From positions 2,666,001 through 2,730,000 of the forward strand of contig JABYQN010000004.1 of assembly GCA_022606135.1 (NCBI GenBank): a stretch of DNA of 64,000 bases, in the 5' to 3' direction. Position 1 is the stretch's first letter. Each line of letters starts with the position of its first letter. The translations under genes were made by a program, and so were the position numbers. The notes beneath the pieces are model-generated. The model saw only the letters and a program-made list of their open reading frames with translations, was not told the DNA's origin and did not search any database. Positions 9,946 to 20,738 of the stretch are shown piece after piece. Source of the DNA: Fomes fomentarius. Taxonomy: Eukaryota; Basidiomycota; Agaricomycetes; Polyporales; Polyporaceae.

Positions 9946-12108
9946 ATGCGTTTTGACGACACGCTAGGCGCGGGCTACCTTGGGAGTCTCTTTGCTGCAG
10001 GGTGAGCATAATGTCTTCCATATCCTGCACCAGTACCTCAGGCTCAGATTATTGCAGACTTTTTGGAATCACCTGTCTACAGACCTTTGTGTACTATCAG
10101 CACAGTGCACATGATAATCGTATTCTCAAATTCATGGTGAGGAATATAACCAGCTTGAGACTGAATCTGACCCATGTTGAACGTGTCTACAGGTCGCTAC
10201 TCTCTTGTAGGCACAGCCATTCTATTCATTGTAGTCTGCTATACCAATGTCATCTATGGCATGTTGGATTGTGTTCATATGGCCTCCATCGCTCATATGA
10301 TGTACTGGTACGTTCTAATACAAACCCCACCCGCAGCCGCTGCTATGCCACGGACGGCCATATAGGTACATGGTCACGAATTTCACCAACCCGTCAGCCC
10401 TCAACAACATTCCATGGTGAGTGCACTCTCGAGGTGAAGCTGTGTATATCCCCCATTTCCATCCTACTGTGTCCTGTTAGGAGTCTCCCCGTGAGTAAGC
10501 ACGTCAATGCAAGAACACCACAAGCTCATTGCGCACAATGTGTCTCTCTGTCAGACTGTCATTCTGCTGACTGTGAGCGATGTGACCAAATTACCAATTC
10601 ACTGACACTGACAATGAACATATCTTAGATTACCAGTGACACAGTGGTGCGTTCGTAAGTCGTCATGCTTTCCGACAGTCAGACCTCGACTCGACATCAC
10701 TTTCTTTTGCTGAGATTCTTCACATACCGAGTATGGATAGGTATGGAATTCTGTCATTGAAGCTCATGGGATGCGCACTGACTGGCGACACACCGCATGC
10801 TGGTTGTTTATGACAGTCAGCGGCAGAAATCGCACGCTGTGCGCCATCCTGGTGTGTACGATCTGCAACTGACTATACTGAGATCCTGACGCCTTATTTC
10901 GCAGACTTTCCTCCTGATGATTGTCTACGGTTAGTGATCTATTGAGATCAGGTGTCATGCGACCTCCTGACGATTTGTTGGTATCAGTCTCTGGACTGAG
11001 TACGAAACAATCCAGTCGATGTAATGTCCTTGCAGACACTGACCTGATTCACGGAATTCAGTCATCACGATAATGGGGTACGTCGACCATTATCATTGAA
11101 TATCAGGGCAGCTAAGGGGCTGTGATCAGCTACCGCGTCTCCACCTGGGAGCAAGCCGCAAAGTTCATAGTAAGTAGGCACAACCTCCGATTATCACCAG
11201 CCTCCCTCAAAGAAAAAAAGTGGACGATGTACATCGAAATGTTTTTAGTTATGTTCACCGATGCAATGATTGCTGGGACGCTGTGCTACTACCTCCGTCG
11301 AAGTCGATCAACCATCAGTGATAGGTAAGTACTGTGAATCCTTTGAAACCTCACTTCGGCTCCATTCCTCGCCGATCTGAACGCTGTTGCAGGACAAACT
11401 ACCTACTCAATGTCCTTATACAATATACAATCAATACTGGAGTGGCTACAAGGTACGTATACATGGCATCCTCCGTCATTCAACCTCCGTTGACCCATTC
11501 CGTGACGCCGTGCATGATAGTGCCGTGATGCTGGTGTGCATGATAATTGTGGGAGCTTGAGGATCCTCTATGACGATATTCATACGCTGACTGAAACAAC
11601 ATTAGTACGTCACCATGCCGCAGAACTTTGTGTACATAGGCGGTGAGCACCTCTCTACCTGTTTGGCTGATCCTGCCAGCTCACGGCACTATCCCAACGT
11701 GTAGTATACTTTACCCTGAGCAAGTGTGAGTCGTACCTCTGCGACCTCACGCTGTGCAATGTCAATTCTCACCTATGCTCCAGTCTACCTAAACGCACTA
11801 CTCACGACGTAAGTGTTCCTCATATGCTATGCTAGAGAACGAACACATCGAGCACTCATTCGACCACAAGGCTTAACGCTCGTGAGAAGAACAGACGGGA
11901 TGTGTCCCTCGACAACAATACAACAATCATATTCAAGCATACGACCGGACAGCATGAAGGGTCTGTGGCTCGACACAGTACGATACCCGGAGCAGCGGTG
12001 AGTCTTCTGCCTCTACTCAGTCATGTACATGAACTAGTAGCCCTCTGAACTTAGTCCCTGAAGGTGCGCGTCCATGTCGGCGTTGAGGAGGAGTCGTTCA
12101 AGCTATAG
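9946..12108 (+). CDS. DUF6534 seven-helix membrane protein, copy 1 (possibly defective)
   Basis: This gene has many small exons. It starts M-R-F-D-D-T-L-G-A-G-Y-L-G (exon 9946-10001), then L-F-G-I-T-C-L-Q-T-F-V-Y-Y (10058-10136) and a 14-nt microexon (10193-10206). M-L-D-C-V-H-M-A-S-I-A-H-M-M-Y-W-Y-M-V-T-N-F follows, then loop and helix exons to T-M-Y-I-E-M-F-L-V-M-F-T-D-A-M-I-A-G. The family C-terminal signature V-Y-L-N-A-L-L-T-T-L-N-A-R is split at about 11812/11872. It ends V-H-V-G-V-E-E-E-S-F-K-L and TAG at 12106. DUF6534 proteins are receptor-like basidiomycete membrane proteins of unknown function. The intron at 10207-10259 would need GG instead of AG as acceptor, so the copy may be non-functional. 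Exon borders between 10940 and 11130 are not resolved. Confidence 0.7.
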
Positions 12109-12937
12109 TGTGTAATGCTCAAACTCGGAAGTCGCGTCAGACATGCGACGCGAGCTCTAGATACCGCTCCGTCGTCTCCTGCATCCGCATGTGGTCGGAG
12201 TCTTGGCAATGTTCTGAATACACTCCATCCTGCTCGGTGACGGTCCGAAAACAAGATATGCATCTGAGCATCGTCCGTGATGGACGATTGTCGTGCAGGG
12301 ACGCGCTGAGATTCAGTTGCGCTGAGCTTCCGTGAGCCGGCCCGACGTGCTCGTTCAATCTGTGCGTCAGTGCGTCGAGAGGCAGAGCGGACAGGTGGCA
12401 GTACTCGGAGTACTCGGAGCATGTGTGGCACTGAGGCTGGATAGTGCACAGCCAAGGCTTTCGTCAATCGATGAATGCAGAGTCTCTGCCGTCTTTTTCT
12501 AATCCGCTCACTGCGCGATACAAACAGAAGACAAATTATTGCGCCGGAGAGGCTGGCGCAGGCAAGGGACAGCGAAGGGGTATCTGTATATATTGTCGAG
12601 AACGCAGAGGACGTTGCTGGGAAGCAGGTCAAGCTGTAATTACAAAGTACATTCATGACTATCGTATGAGCATTAGCAGAACGAAGGACAGCGAGTGAGT
12701 CTCTTACGAGTATCCACTGGACTTCTGCAGTGGTCATGGTAGTGTGGCATGTCTAGAGCCATCTAGATGCAAACACGTTTACATCCTGATATGATAGATC
12801 ATCCATACAATTAAAACAGCACAATTGGAGTGAAAAGGCTCAGTTGAGTCCAAATTCCGTTACGAAGCAACTCTGGCCACAGATACAGTGCATACATTAC
12901 ATGAACCACGAGTGCGGGGCCGACCGATATAACCGTA
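12109..12937. other. intergenic between convergent genes
   Basis: This is the shared 3' flank of DUF6534 copy 1 and DUF4139 copy A. Short open frames exist on both strands but none shows a family signature. Confidence 0.5.
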
Positions 12938-15165
12938 CTACGGGATCTCGTTCACCCGCGCTCCGGCCGGGGCTTTGATGTCCCACTCTGCGACGAGCGC
13001 GACATTCTTCTCCGCCGACAAGTCCACAAACCATTCGTACAGCCCAGCCTTCTCTCCGCCTCGCCCATTCTCGACCTTCGACCACCGCGCCTTGACCTCC
13101 GCCCCAGCCCCAGTCACAACCGGGATGGCAAGGTCGCCGTCCTTGGCGTGCGCGAGTCCCGCGGGCTTGCGGAGCGTGACGGACACACCAGAGAAGGGGT
13201 TCCCGAGCGGGATCGCGTCGCGGATGACGAGGTTCTTGATGTCGAACTGGTGCCCGTTTGTCACCGTCGTGGTGAGCGTGCGCGTGACGGTCCTCGTCGG
13301 CACCGCGAAGGTGTGCGTGGGGTCGTTGATGGCGCGCGCCACGGATTGGTAGGACACCTTAAGCGCTGTGTCGATCCCGAGCACGCAGTTGAAGCTTTCG
13401 TTTGGCGCAACGATCTATATTGAGATGGCAAACGTCCGTCCGTGTCAACGATGAGCAAGCTTGCAAAGCGAAGGGGGCAAGATCGGAACTTACGGGAAGC
13501 ATCGCTTTGGCAACCAAGCTGTTGTTCATGAAGACGTTCACCGGACCAGCGAGCAACTCGTACTCGCTCGTGTTCTTGACGCGCGCCTGAACGAACACGC
13601 CCGCGCTCTTCCGAGGCACGCTCACGTACTCAATCTGCGCGTTGAAGTCGAACCGTGCGATCGACACTTTGTGCACGAAGCCGTCGCTCGGGATCGACAC
13701 CTTGTCTTTCAGACGATAGGTAGCTGCAACCGGGCTGCGGTCGATGATGGACATGTGTTCCAATTGCGAGTCGGTCGTCTCATTATCTGCTGCTTGCGTG
13801 GCGTCGGAGGTTTGCTCGGCCGACGCTGGGGGGTTTGTGTTTGCACTAGGTGCGGACGTCGAGGATGATCCGAAAGACCCTTGAGGAGTCGTTACCGCCC
13901 CGAAGGCGCCGAAGCTAGTATTGGCTTGCGCCTGCATTGGAGGTGGCGCGCCGAACAAAGAGGGCCGATTCATGGACAAGCCGACCACGGGTTGATGCAA
14001 GGCAGCCCCTGGCGCAGATTGTGGGGTGGTACTCGCACTGACAGCGGGCTGTCCGAAATTCGTGGGACCAGCCATCTGTTGCATAGTGGTCTGATTGATC
14101 CCAAGGACACCACCAGTGGGTCCAGCGTTGGTTTGCATGAAGAGACCACCTACTGCCGGTGCAGCCGTCGATGATTGTGCAGGACCACCGCCGAACAAGC
14201 CGCCGGCGGCCTGCGGGTGGGCGGGTCTCCCGGTGACCGTGGATACTTTGATGGAGTCGAGGACCGGGATTGCGAGGTTGCGTAAGTTCTGTGCGCTTGC
14301 GGTACTGAGGACGAGGGTTGCGTTGCCCCAGTCCTCGCCGGTACCTTGTGAGATACTTGCGCAGTAGAGCAGTGATACCTCGGGCGATGTCTTCCCGTCC
14401 GCAGTCTGAGCAAGGAAGTCGTAATAGGGACTCCACGAGACACCATTTACGACTAAGCGAGAACCATGAGTCCAGCGCGGTGTAGTTAGGATGATACCAG
14501 TACTCACCATACGCCAACTGGAGCTCGACAGAGGACTCACGCTCTACGTGTAGAGTGAGGGTAGCGATGGCGTTCGTCTCACCCTTGGATGAGTTCTGTA
14601 GCACTAACGCCTCTTGCTCGATCAATTTGATCTGCTCGGTGAGCTCGAGCACCGCCTTCTGTGCGGCACGTCTACGTTGGACGAAGCTGTCCATGAAGGC
14701 ATTCAGATCACCCAGGTTGCCGTTGACAACGGCGCGGGCAGCTTCATCAAGCACGTCGACTTCTTTTTGGCGCACAGACTGCTCGGATTCGAGGGTGCTG
14801 CGCTTGGAAGCAAGCGAGCGCAAGGTATCGGCGTGCTTTCCATCCGTCCCATAGGAGGAAGCCGAGGGCACGAGACGACATGTACTCTCCAGAACACGCA
14901 CAGAGGCTGCACCAGACGCATGGAGTCTCAGAGAGTCAGTGTCTATTTGGCTCGACAGGTCACGTATTTGGACAACATTGACTCCATCCTAGGAGTGTGA
15001 GAGTCAGCCATATGATTTGTGATCCAGCATGAGTAGATTCAGAAGTGACTAACGTACGTGTAGCTCGACATTAACCTTGCGAATGACCTCTGCAGTGGAT
15101 TGATGAACTGTGACAGTCTGGACGGGAGAGGAAGACGCGTCGAGGACTATATAGGTGGTACCCAT
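12938..15165 (-). CDS. DUF4140/DUF4139 protein, copy A, with FG-rich linker
   Basis: Four exons (15165-15058, 14988-14508, 14452-13494, 13414-12938) encode 674 aa. The N-terminal half is DUF4140 (S-P-V-Q-T-V-T-V-H-Q-S-T-A-E-V) followed by a coiled-coil hairpin (exon 2). The C-terminal half is DUF4139 (G-V-S-W-S-P-Y-Y-D ... N-T-S-E-Y-E-L-L-A-G-P-V-N-V-F). The family includes C. elegans F37C4.5 and proteins annotated as 'mucoidy inhibitor A'; no biochemical role is established. Between the two DUF4139 halves sits a Gly/Ala/Gln-rich linker of about 150 residues (nt 14230-13790) carrying GLFGG, GLF, LFGAP, SFGAFG and SFG motifs that resemble nucleoporin FG repeats. Copy B lacks them. The exon layout is nearly identical to copy B (last exon 477 nt in both), which shows recent common origin. 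It converges on DUF6534 copy 1. Confidence 0.88.
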
Positions 15166-16021
15166 GGGGCAGTAATGAGAGCGAAGAGGCAAGGAGTTGT
15201 GCAGCAGACGGAAGTAATATGTGGCTATTAAAGTGCTACAGCCGCGACAATCGCGAGTCATGCATGATGTATATCGGAGCCGACGTCCAGCCTCCAGGCA
15301 ATGCATGGCCAGATGCAATGCTTACTAAGCGCTTTCGGCGCTTGGCTACCATGCCACAGTTGTCACATACATACCTGCTCACTATACTCCCTGGCAGACC
15401 TTGGAGAGGTAAGCCCGTCCGAAACGCTGCTTCAAATTGGCAATAACCACGATATCTATAGTCTATAGCTAACAACATGAAGATTGTGAAAGGTCGTCGA
15501 TGGTTTCAGAACATCATCACCTCAACCATCGAGGGCCGCCGGCCACGGTGCCTCGACTTTTGTTGGACTCTGCCGTCAAACTCTGCTGTATATCTCAAGC
15601 TATTTACATATTATACAATTGAGTTGACGTCGTTTCGCTTTCAAGGCGCGATGTTCAACTTCAAGCTCAGTCAGGCATCAAGGCCGAAGATGATCAGTAT
15701 CAACTGCTAGACATATCCAGTGCGGTACAACACGAACGATTCCACTCTGACCGCGCCATCGCTGCCAAGGCTCTCTGAAAGGGCTACTATAGCTCCGAAC
15801 TGCAGTTTCGTTACACTGTCTCTATGCTTCTGTTGTCCTCGTTCCGTCACGGCCGATCTGGATCGGAACTGGTCGCGACGTCGTGCTTTCTTTAGGACAG
15901 CTGTGGGTTCTGATGTAAATTTTTTCGAGCATATACCAGGACGTAAGCTCAACTTCCTGATCCCACAGCTCGCTCCCGCCGTGCCCTTTCTCAAAGCCTT
16001 CGGTTGCACCAGTACCAAGCC
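15166..16021. other. intergenic between divergent genes
   Basis: This separates the start of DUF4139 copy A (minus) from the start of DUF6534 copy 2 (plus), so it probably carries both promoters. No TATA consensus stands out close to either start. Confidence 0.5.
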
Positions 16022-18129
16022 ATGTCGCCCTCCTCGGAAATAGTCGAGTCGCCTCCGGTCTCTCTCGACGGCACTTTTGGTGCCATACTTATTGGAACCT
16101 TCATTGGACTAGTGTCAGTAAGCTTCTGTATCCTGTCCTCAAAAGACAACTGACAGGCTTTCTTTCAGTCTGTACGGGATGGTCATCCACCAGACGTACC
16201 GCTACTCCGTGCTCTATCGCGAAGATGGTGTGTGGCTGAAGTCATTGGTGAGTAAGGACACCTCAATGCATGAGTCCAGGGCTCAAAATCCCTCCATCTG
16301 TATGCTCAGGTCGCTATCATCTTGTAAGTCCCACTTCACGAGTATACCTCAGTTGATACTGAATAGTAGTATTGTTCATAAGCATCCTTGAAACATTCCA
16401 TATTGTGTCAAGCACACACATATGGTACGTCGATTCAATCGCGATTGTCGCGCCATTCATCCTAATCGCTATGCAAGCTATTTCTATCTTGTGAAACATT
16501 ATGATGATCCCAAGAGGCTATTGACCGGTGCTTGGTATGATCATGCCTCGCATAATACCTGCACTCTATTCACGTTATTCGTAGGTCTATTAACGTGAGT
16601 TTATTGCCACATCCTAAAGATCAAATTATATGGACTTGGTTGGGTTTAGTCTCTGACAGCGACATCCGTACGTTCATGCGTCCAATCGCCTAGCGCGAGT
16701 TCTATACATATTGACTTACTCGTGCAGGGAGTCGTCATTATGTTATCTCAAAGGCGAGCTCCATCTTCTTCGCGTGCTAGTGCTCGCCTCATCATACAAT
16801 GTCTGGTACGGACATCTAGCTTTTTTGCTCGTCGCGTGTATCTTCGTGAGTTCTGCAACTGCTCACTGCTCGGACACTTCCATTCTCTGACAGTCATATG
16901 TGCAGTTGGGAGGTACCGGGTCGTAGTATACCTCTCGGTGAGTAGTAGGTCTTCAGCAACACAGCATCTTCTTAGAATATCTACGCGTCTAGGTTGCGTG
17001 CCTGTTGGGCGAACTAGGTGGGTCAGCTCGCTTTGGTTGTTCATCAATTCTCCCTACTGACACGTTCTGATGATCCATCGACGCAATGATAGGATTCTTT
17101 GCCGGTGAGCTTCTCTGAACAATGCTACTGCGGCATACTGTTCTGACAGTTCTGTAGCCGCCACGGCCAAAGCGTAAGCTCCAAGACATCAGAACCAGAA
17201 TCTTCTCACAAACATTGCGCGATTCCAAGTTTTATTTTACCAGTACTGTCAGAGTTCCAGCACTGCACCGTACGTTCACTCACTGCTGTCCCACTGGAGC
17301 TCTGGCTAACAAGAGACTTTCTATAAAGTGGCTGATCTCTACGGGTGCTGCCATGGCGCAGGTTGCAGATGTTCTTTTGACGACGACGCTCATGATCATG
17401 TTGCGTAAGAGCCGTACGGGAGTTAAGCGGTGCGCGATCTCTTCTCCGTCCCACATCTGACAGTTCTTCTGACTAGCGCCTGCCGCCATCTTAGGATGGA
17501 TACTGTCATTGACGCCCTTATGTTGTATGCGGTCAACACTGGTACACGTTCAATCTTCGCCGCTATGCAATCTTCTGACGTATGTGTCTGTAGGAATGCT
17601 AACAAGGTGATGGTTACCCCTCCTGCTCGGTGTGCCGCCCGAGGTCTGACAGTCTGTTCTCTAGTATCGTGAACAGCCTCACGTTCATCTTCGTAAGTGG
17701 TCTTGCGCTGTGGACTGACGCAGAGTTGATCTCGTACTCTGTACAGTCATTATTGCTTCCGAAAGACTTGATCTACGGAGCTATGGGAATAGTCGCCACT
17801 AAGCGTATGTAGCTCATACATCAGAGTCGATGTCATTGTCTTACTCATCGCATCCGTAGTGTATGCGAACTCTCTTCTTGCGGCGTGAGCATCTACATAC
17901 CCCTACTACCACCAATCAGGCAGTGAGCTTGCACTGATCAACCATTCTTCATTTCAGGTTGAACGCGCGCAAGTCGCTCACTCTGCGCGCAATGTACGAC
18001 CTTGACGCGGAGTGGGTGGACATTCCTGTTACTCCACAGCGTGCGAATGCCGTGATACAGCAATTTCCCGCGAAAAATGTTGGGATACCGGTCAGCATTC
18101 TCCACTATCGCTTCCCTATCTTTGTGTGA
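16022..18129 (+). CDS. DUF6534 seven-helix membrane protein, copy 2
   Basis: ATG 16022 opens S-L-D-G-T-F-G-A-I-L-I-G-T-F, followed by L-Y-G-M-V-I-H-Q-T-Y-R-Y. A 14-nt microexon (16310-16323) matches copy 1 in position and length. The following intron (16324-16382) ends in a normal AG. Later exons give L-E-T-F-H-I-V-S-S-T-H-I-W-Y, Y-L-V-K-H-Y-D-D-P, S-F-F-A-R-R-V-Y, A-D-V-L-L-T-T-T-L-M-I-M-L-R-K-S-R-T-G, A-L-M-L-Y-A-V-N-T-G-M-L-T-S, and the signature Y-A-N-S-L-L-A-A-L-N-A-R-K-S-L. One intron near 16755 appears to use a GC donor. The frame runs to TGA at 18127. Splicing at 18091 (GTCAGC) could instead give a Ser/Thr-rich tail ending at 18285. It should be intact. Function is unknown; the topology suggests a receptor-like protein. 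Confidence 0.8.
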
Positions 18130-18811
18130 CACCTCTGACGACCGCACCAGACTTGTACATGCTCCAGTCGTGTGACATCCTATCAGACTGCGACACTTAC
18201 CACACTGAGTACAAGTCAAGCTGACAGTCAGGACTGGCGAGGAGAAACTGCCTCAGGCTTCACACTGGTAGGGACTGCGGTGTAACTCCGTAACCTTGCA
18301 GACTGCGTCCCCACTTCACGAACGTGACTGAACCTATTTATTGTCCAATGTTCAGGCTTTGATAGTCGCATCAATAATTTGGTATCTATCTTCTGTATGG
18401 GCCGATTTGCAGGTGCGACATACAACCTAATGAGGTTGGAGGAAAAGAGGAACATCGTGACCAGGATCTTTCATGTCAATTCGGCGGGCCGGGAAGCTTG
18501 TACTGACTGGAAAGACTGCAAGAAGCCGCAAACTGGTGTGAGATGGTCGTGATACAAGCTCTAGGGTGATATTGTAATACTTATCGCAAGTGACCTAGAA
18601 GAGGGTAATGTGTCAGGGAAGGATCAGCACTTTCCACAAGTGCTCTGTGGCTGAATGCACTACCGAGGACTGCTCACATAATACCCACGTAGATTCACAA
18701 CACTAGATGATAGCCAGAGCAACTACGACACCTGATCAGAGTCAAACTCACATATGTTACGAAATCGTTGCTCGACACGACCCGAGTAACCATGCCACCC
18801 TATGCCGAGTT
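18130..18811. other. intergenic between convergent genes
   Basis: This is the 3' flank shared by DUF6534 copy 2 and DUF4139 copy B. It may include an alternative last exon of DUF6534 copy 2 (to 18285). Nothing else is recognised. Confidence 0.5.
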
Positions 18812-20738
18812 CTAAGCCTCCACCCATCGAACGCTCGCGGGAGACTTGATATCCCACTCCGCTTCCAACTTGACCTCCTTCCCTGCAACGACCGACCCAC
18901 ACACCCACTCGTACATCCCTTCCTTCTCCCCTCCTGCGCCCTTCTCCACTTTCGTCCACCGCACCTTCACGTCCTTCGCATCCTCGCCCAGATCCACAGC
19001 AACCTCCTCGCCGTCCTTTGCCTGCGCGAGCCCCTCCGGCTTACGGAGCGTGACTTTGATGTTCGCGTCCTGGTCGCCGAGCGGGATGACGTCGCGCACG
19101 ACGAGCCCGGCGATGTCGAACTGATGTCCGTTCTTCACCGTCGTCGTCGCCGTGCGCGTCGTCGTCTTCGTGTGCTCGGCGAAGCTGCGAGGTGGCTCGT
19201 GCGCGGTGTGCGATTTCTGGACGAAGGAGACTTTGAGCGCAGTGTCGATGCCCAGGACGCATTCGAAACTCTCGTCGACACCAATGAGCTGCACGGAAGA
19301 GGCGAATCAGTACATGCATCAATGTGATATGAGAGTCAAGGCGTCAAGACGTACGCCGAGGGACGTCTTTGTGATGAAGCCGTCGTCCATGAACACGCTG
19401 ACAGGTCCGGCGAGCAGCTCGTACTCGCTCGTGTTCTTGACGGTGCCCTCGATGAACGCAGACGTTGTCTTGTTCGGTACGCAAACGTACTTGAGCTCTG
19501 CGGAAAACTCGAGCACAGCGATGGAGACCTTGTGTGCGAGTCCGTCGGTGGGAAGCGACACCTTCCCCTCTACGCGGTACGCAAGCGACAGCGGGCTGCG
19601 GTCGACAGACGTGCCCTGCCCGAAGTCCGCTTCTGTATGCTCGACGGAAGCGAAACCGTACTCTGGGTCTTGTTGTTCGAACGACGCTGTCCGCATTTCA
19701 TAGAGCGCAACGCTGGGCGTGGGGAGGACCCTACGGGTGGGTCGGGGTATCGAAGCTGGAGGGGCGGCGCCTCCTACGACTGAGTACGGCTCATGAACAG
19801 GAGAGACTTTGAGAGGGAGGACCTTGGGCACGGATAAATTCTCCAGGGCTTGCGAGTTTGCCGTGCTCAGAGTCAGGACCGTGTCGTTCCAGTCCTCGCC
19901 TGTGCTCTGGCTGATGTTCGCGCAGTAGAGCAAGTTCACTTGCGAGGACGGTTTCCCATCATCAGAGGTGGTAGCGTGTAGATCGTAGTGGGGCTGCCAG
20001 CGGACACCAGTCACAACTGCAAGGTGTAGGTGTTGCATGTAGTCAGTTCATACACTCAACATCACATGCTCAATGCGCTAAGGCGGCTTACGGTATGTTA
20101 ACTTGAGCTCAATCTGGCAATCTCGCGCAGCGATGATGGTGGCAACAACTCGGGCGGTGGTCTCGCCGTTGCTAGTATTCTGGAGTAGCCACAGCTCCTC
20201 CCCAACCTCCTCAATCTTCTCGTCGAATTCTAGGACTGCCTTCATAGCATCGCGCTTGCGCTGAACTACACTTTCAACGAATCCGTGGATCTGCGCCGGT
20301 GCCTGATTGGATAACGACTTGCCCGCTTCGTTAAGCATATCGTATTCCTCCTGGCGTAAGTCGCGCTCGAGCTTGAGCGCATTGCGCTTCGTGCTCGCGT
20401 TCTTGATCGCTTCCAGGTTCTTGCTGTCCCTATTATTCGGAGGGGTCCGCAAGCTGCAGGAAATGTCAAAAACCCGTGCATGCTGGCCAAGACCGTGAAT
20501 CCTGGGAGACTCCCTGTCGACCAGGCTCGAGATGCCAGAGATCTCCACGGTATTGCGGCCAAGCTGTGGAAGAGGCGAGTGGAATCAGGCCGGGGAATGC
20601 AGAACCCTTGTAACGAGATAGACGTACCCGCAAGTCGACGACAAATGTGCGCGTCGATTCCGCAGTCGACGACTGAAAGATCGTCACCGACTTGACGGGA
20701 TGTTCAGAGGCTTTGAGAGAGAGGTTGTAGGTAGCCAT
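18812..20738 (-). CDS. DUF4140/DUF4139 protein, copy B
   Basis: Four exons (20738-20628, 20563-20092, 20016-19355, 19288-18812) encode 573 aa. The domain order matches copy A: DUF4140 (H-P-V-K-S-V-T-I-F-Q-S-S-T-A-E), a long coiled-coil hairpin in exon 2 with many Glu/Lys heptads, then DUF4139 (V-T-G-V-R-W-Q-P-H-Y-D-L and N-T-S-E-Y-E-L-L-A-G-P-V-S-V-F). The linker between the DUF4139 halves is about 100 residues shorter than in copy A and has no FG motifs. No signal peptide or membrane helix is visible, so it is probably intracellular. It is the copy closest to the pseudogene at 3316-4520. It converges on DUF6534 copy 2. Confidence 0.88.

Noticed and set aside
16022..18129. DUF6534 copies considered as fungal pheromone or carotenoid/opsin-type GPCRs
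   Set aside because: The conserved V-Y-x-N-S-L-L-A-x-L-N-A-R signature belongs to DUF6534; the STE3 and opsin retinal-Lys motifs are absent.
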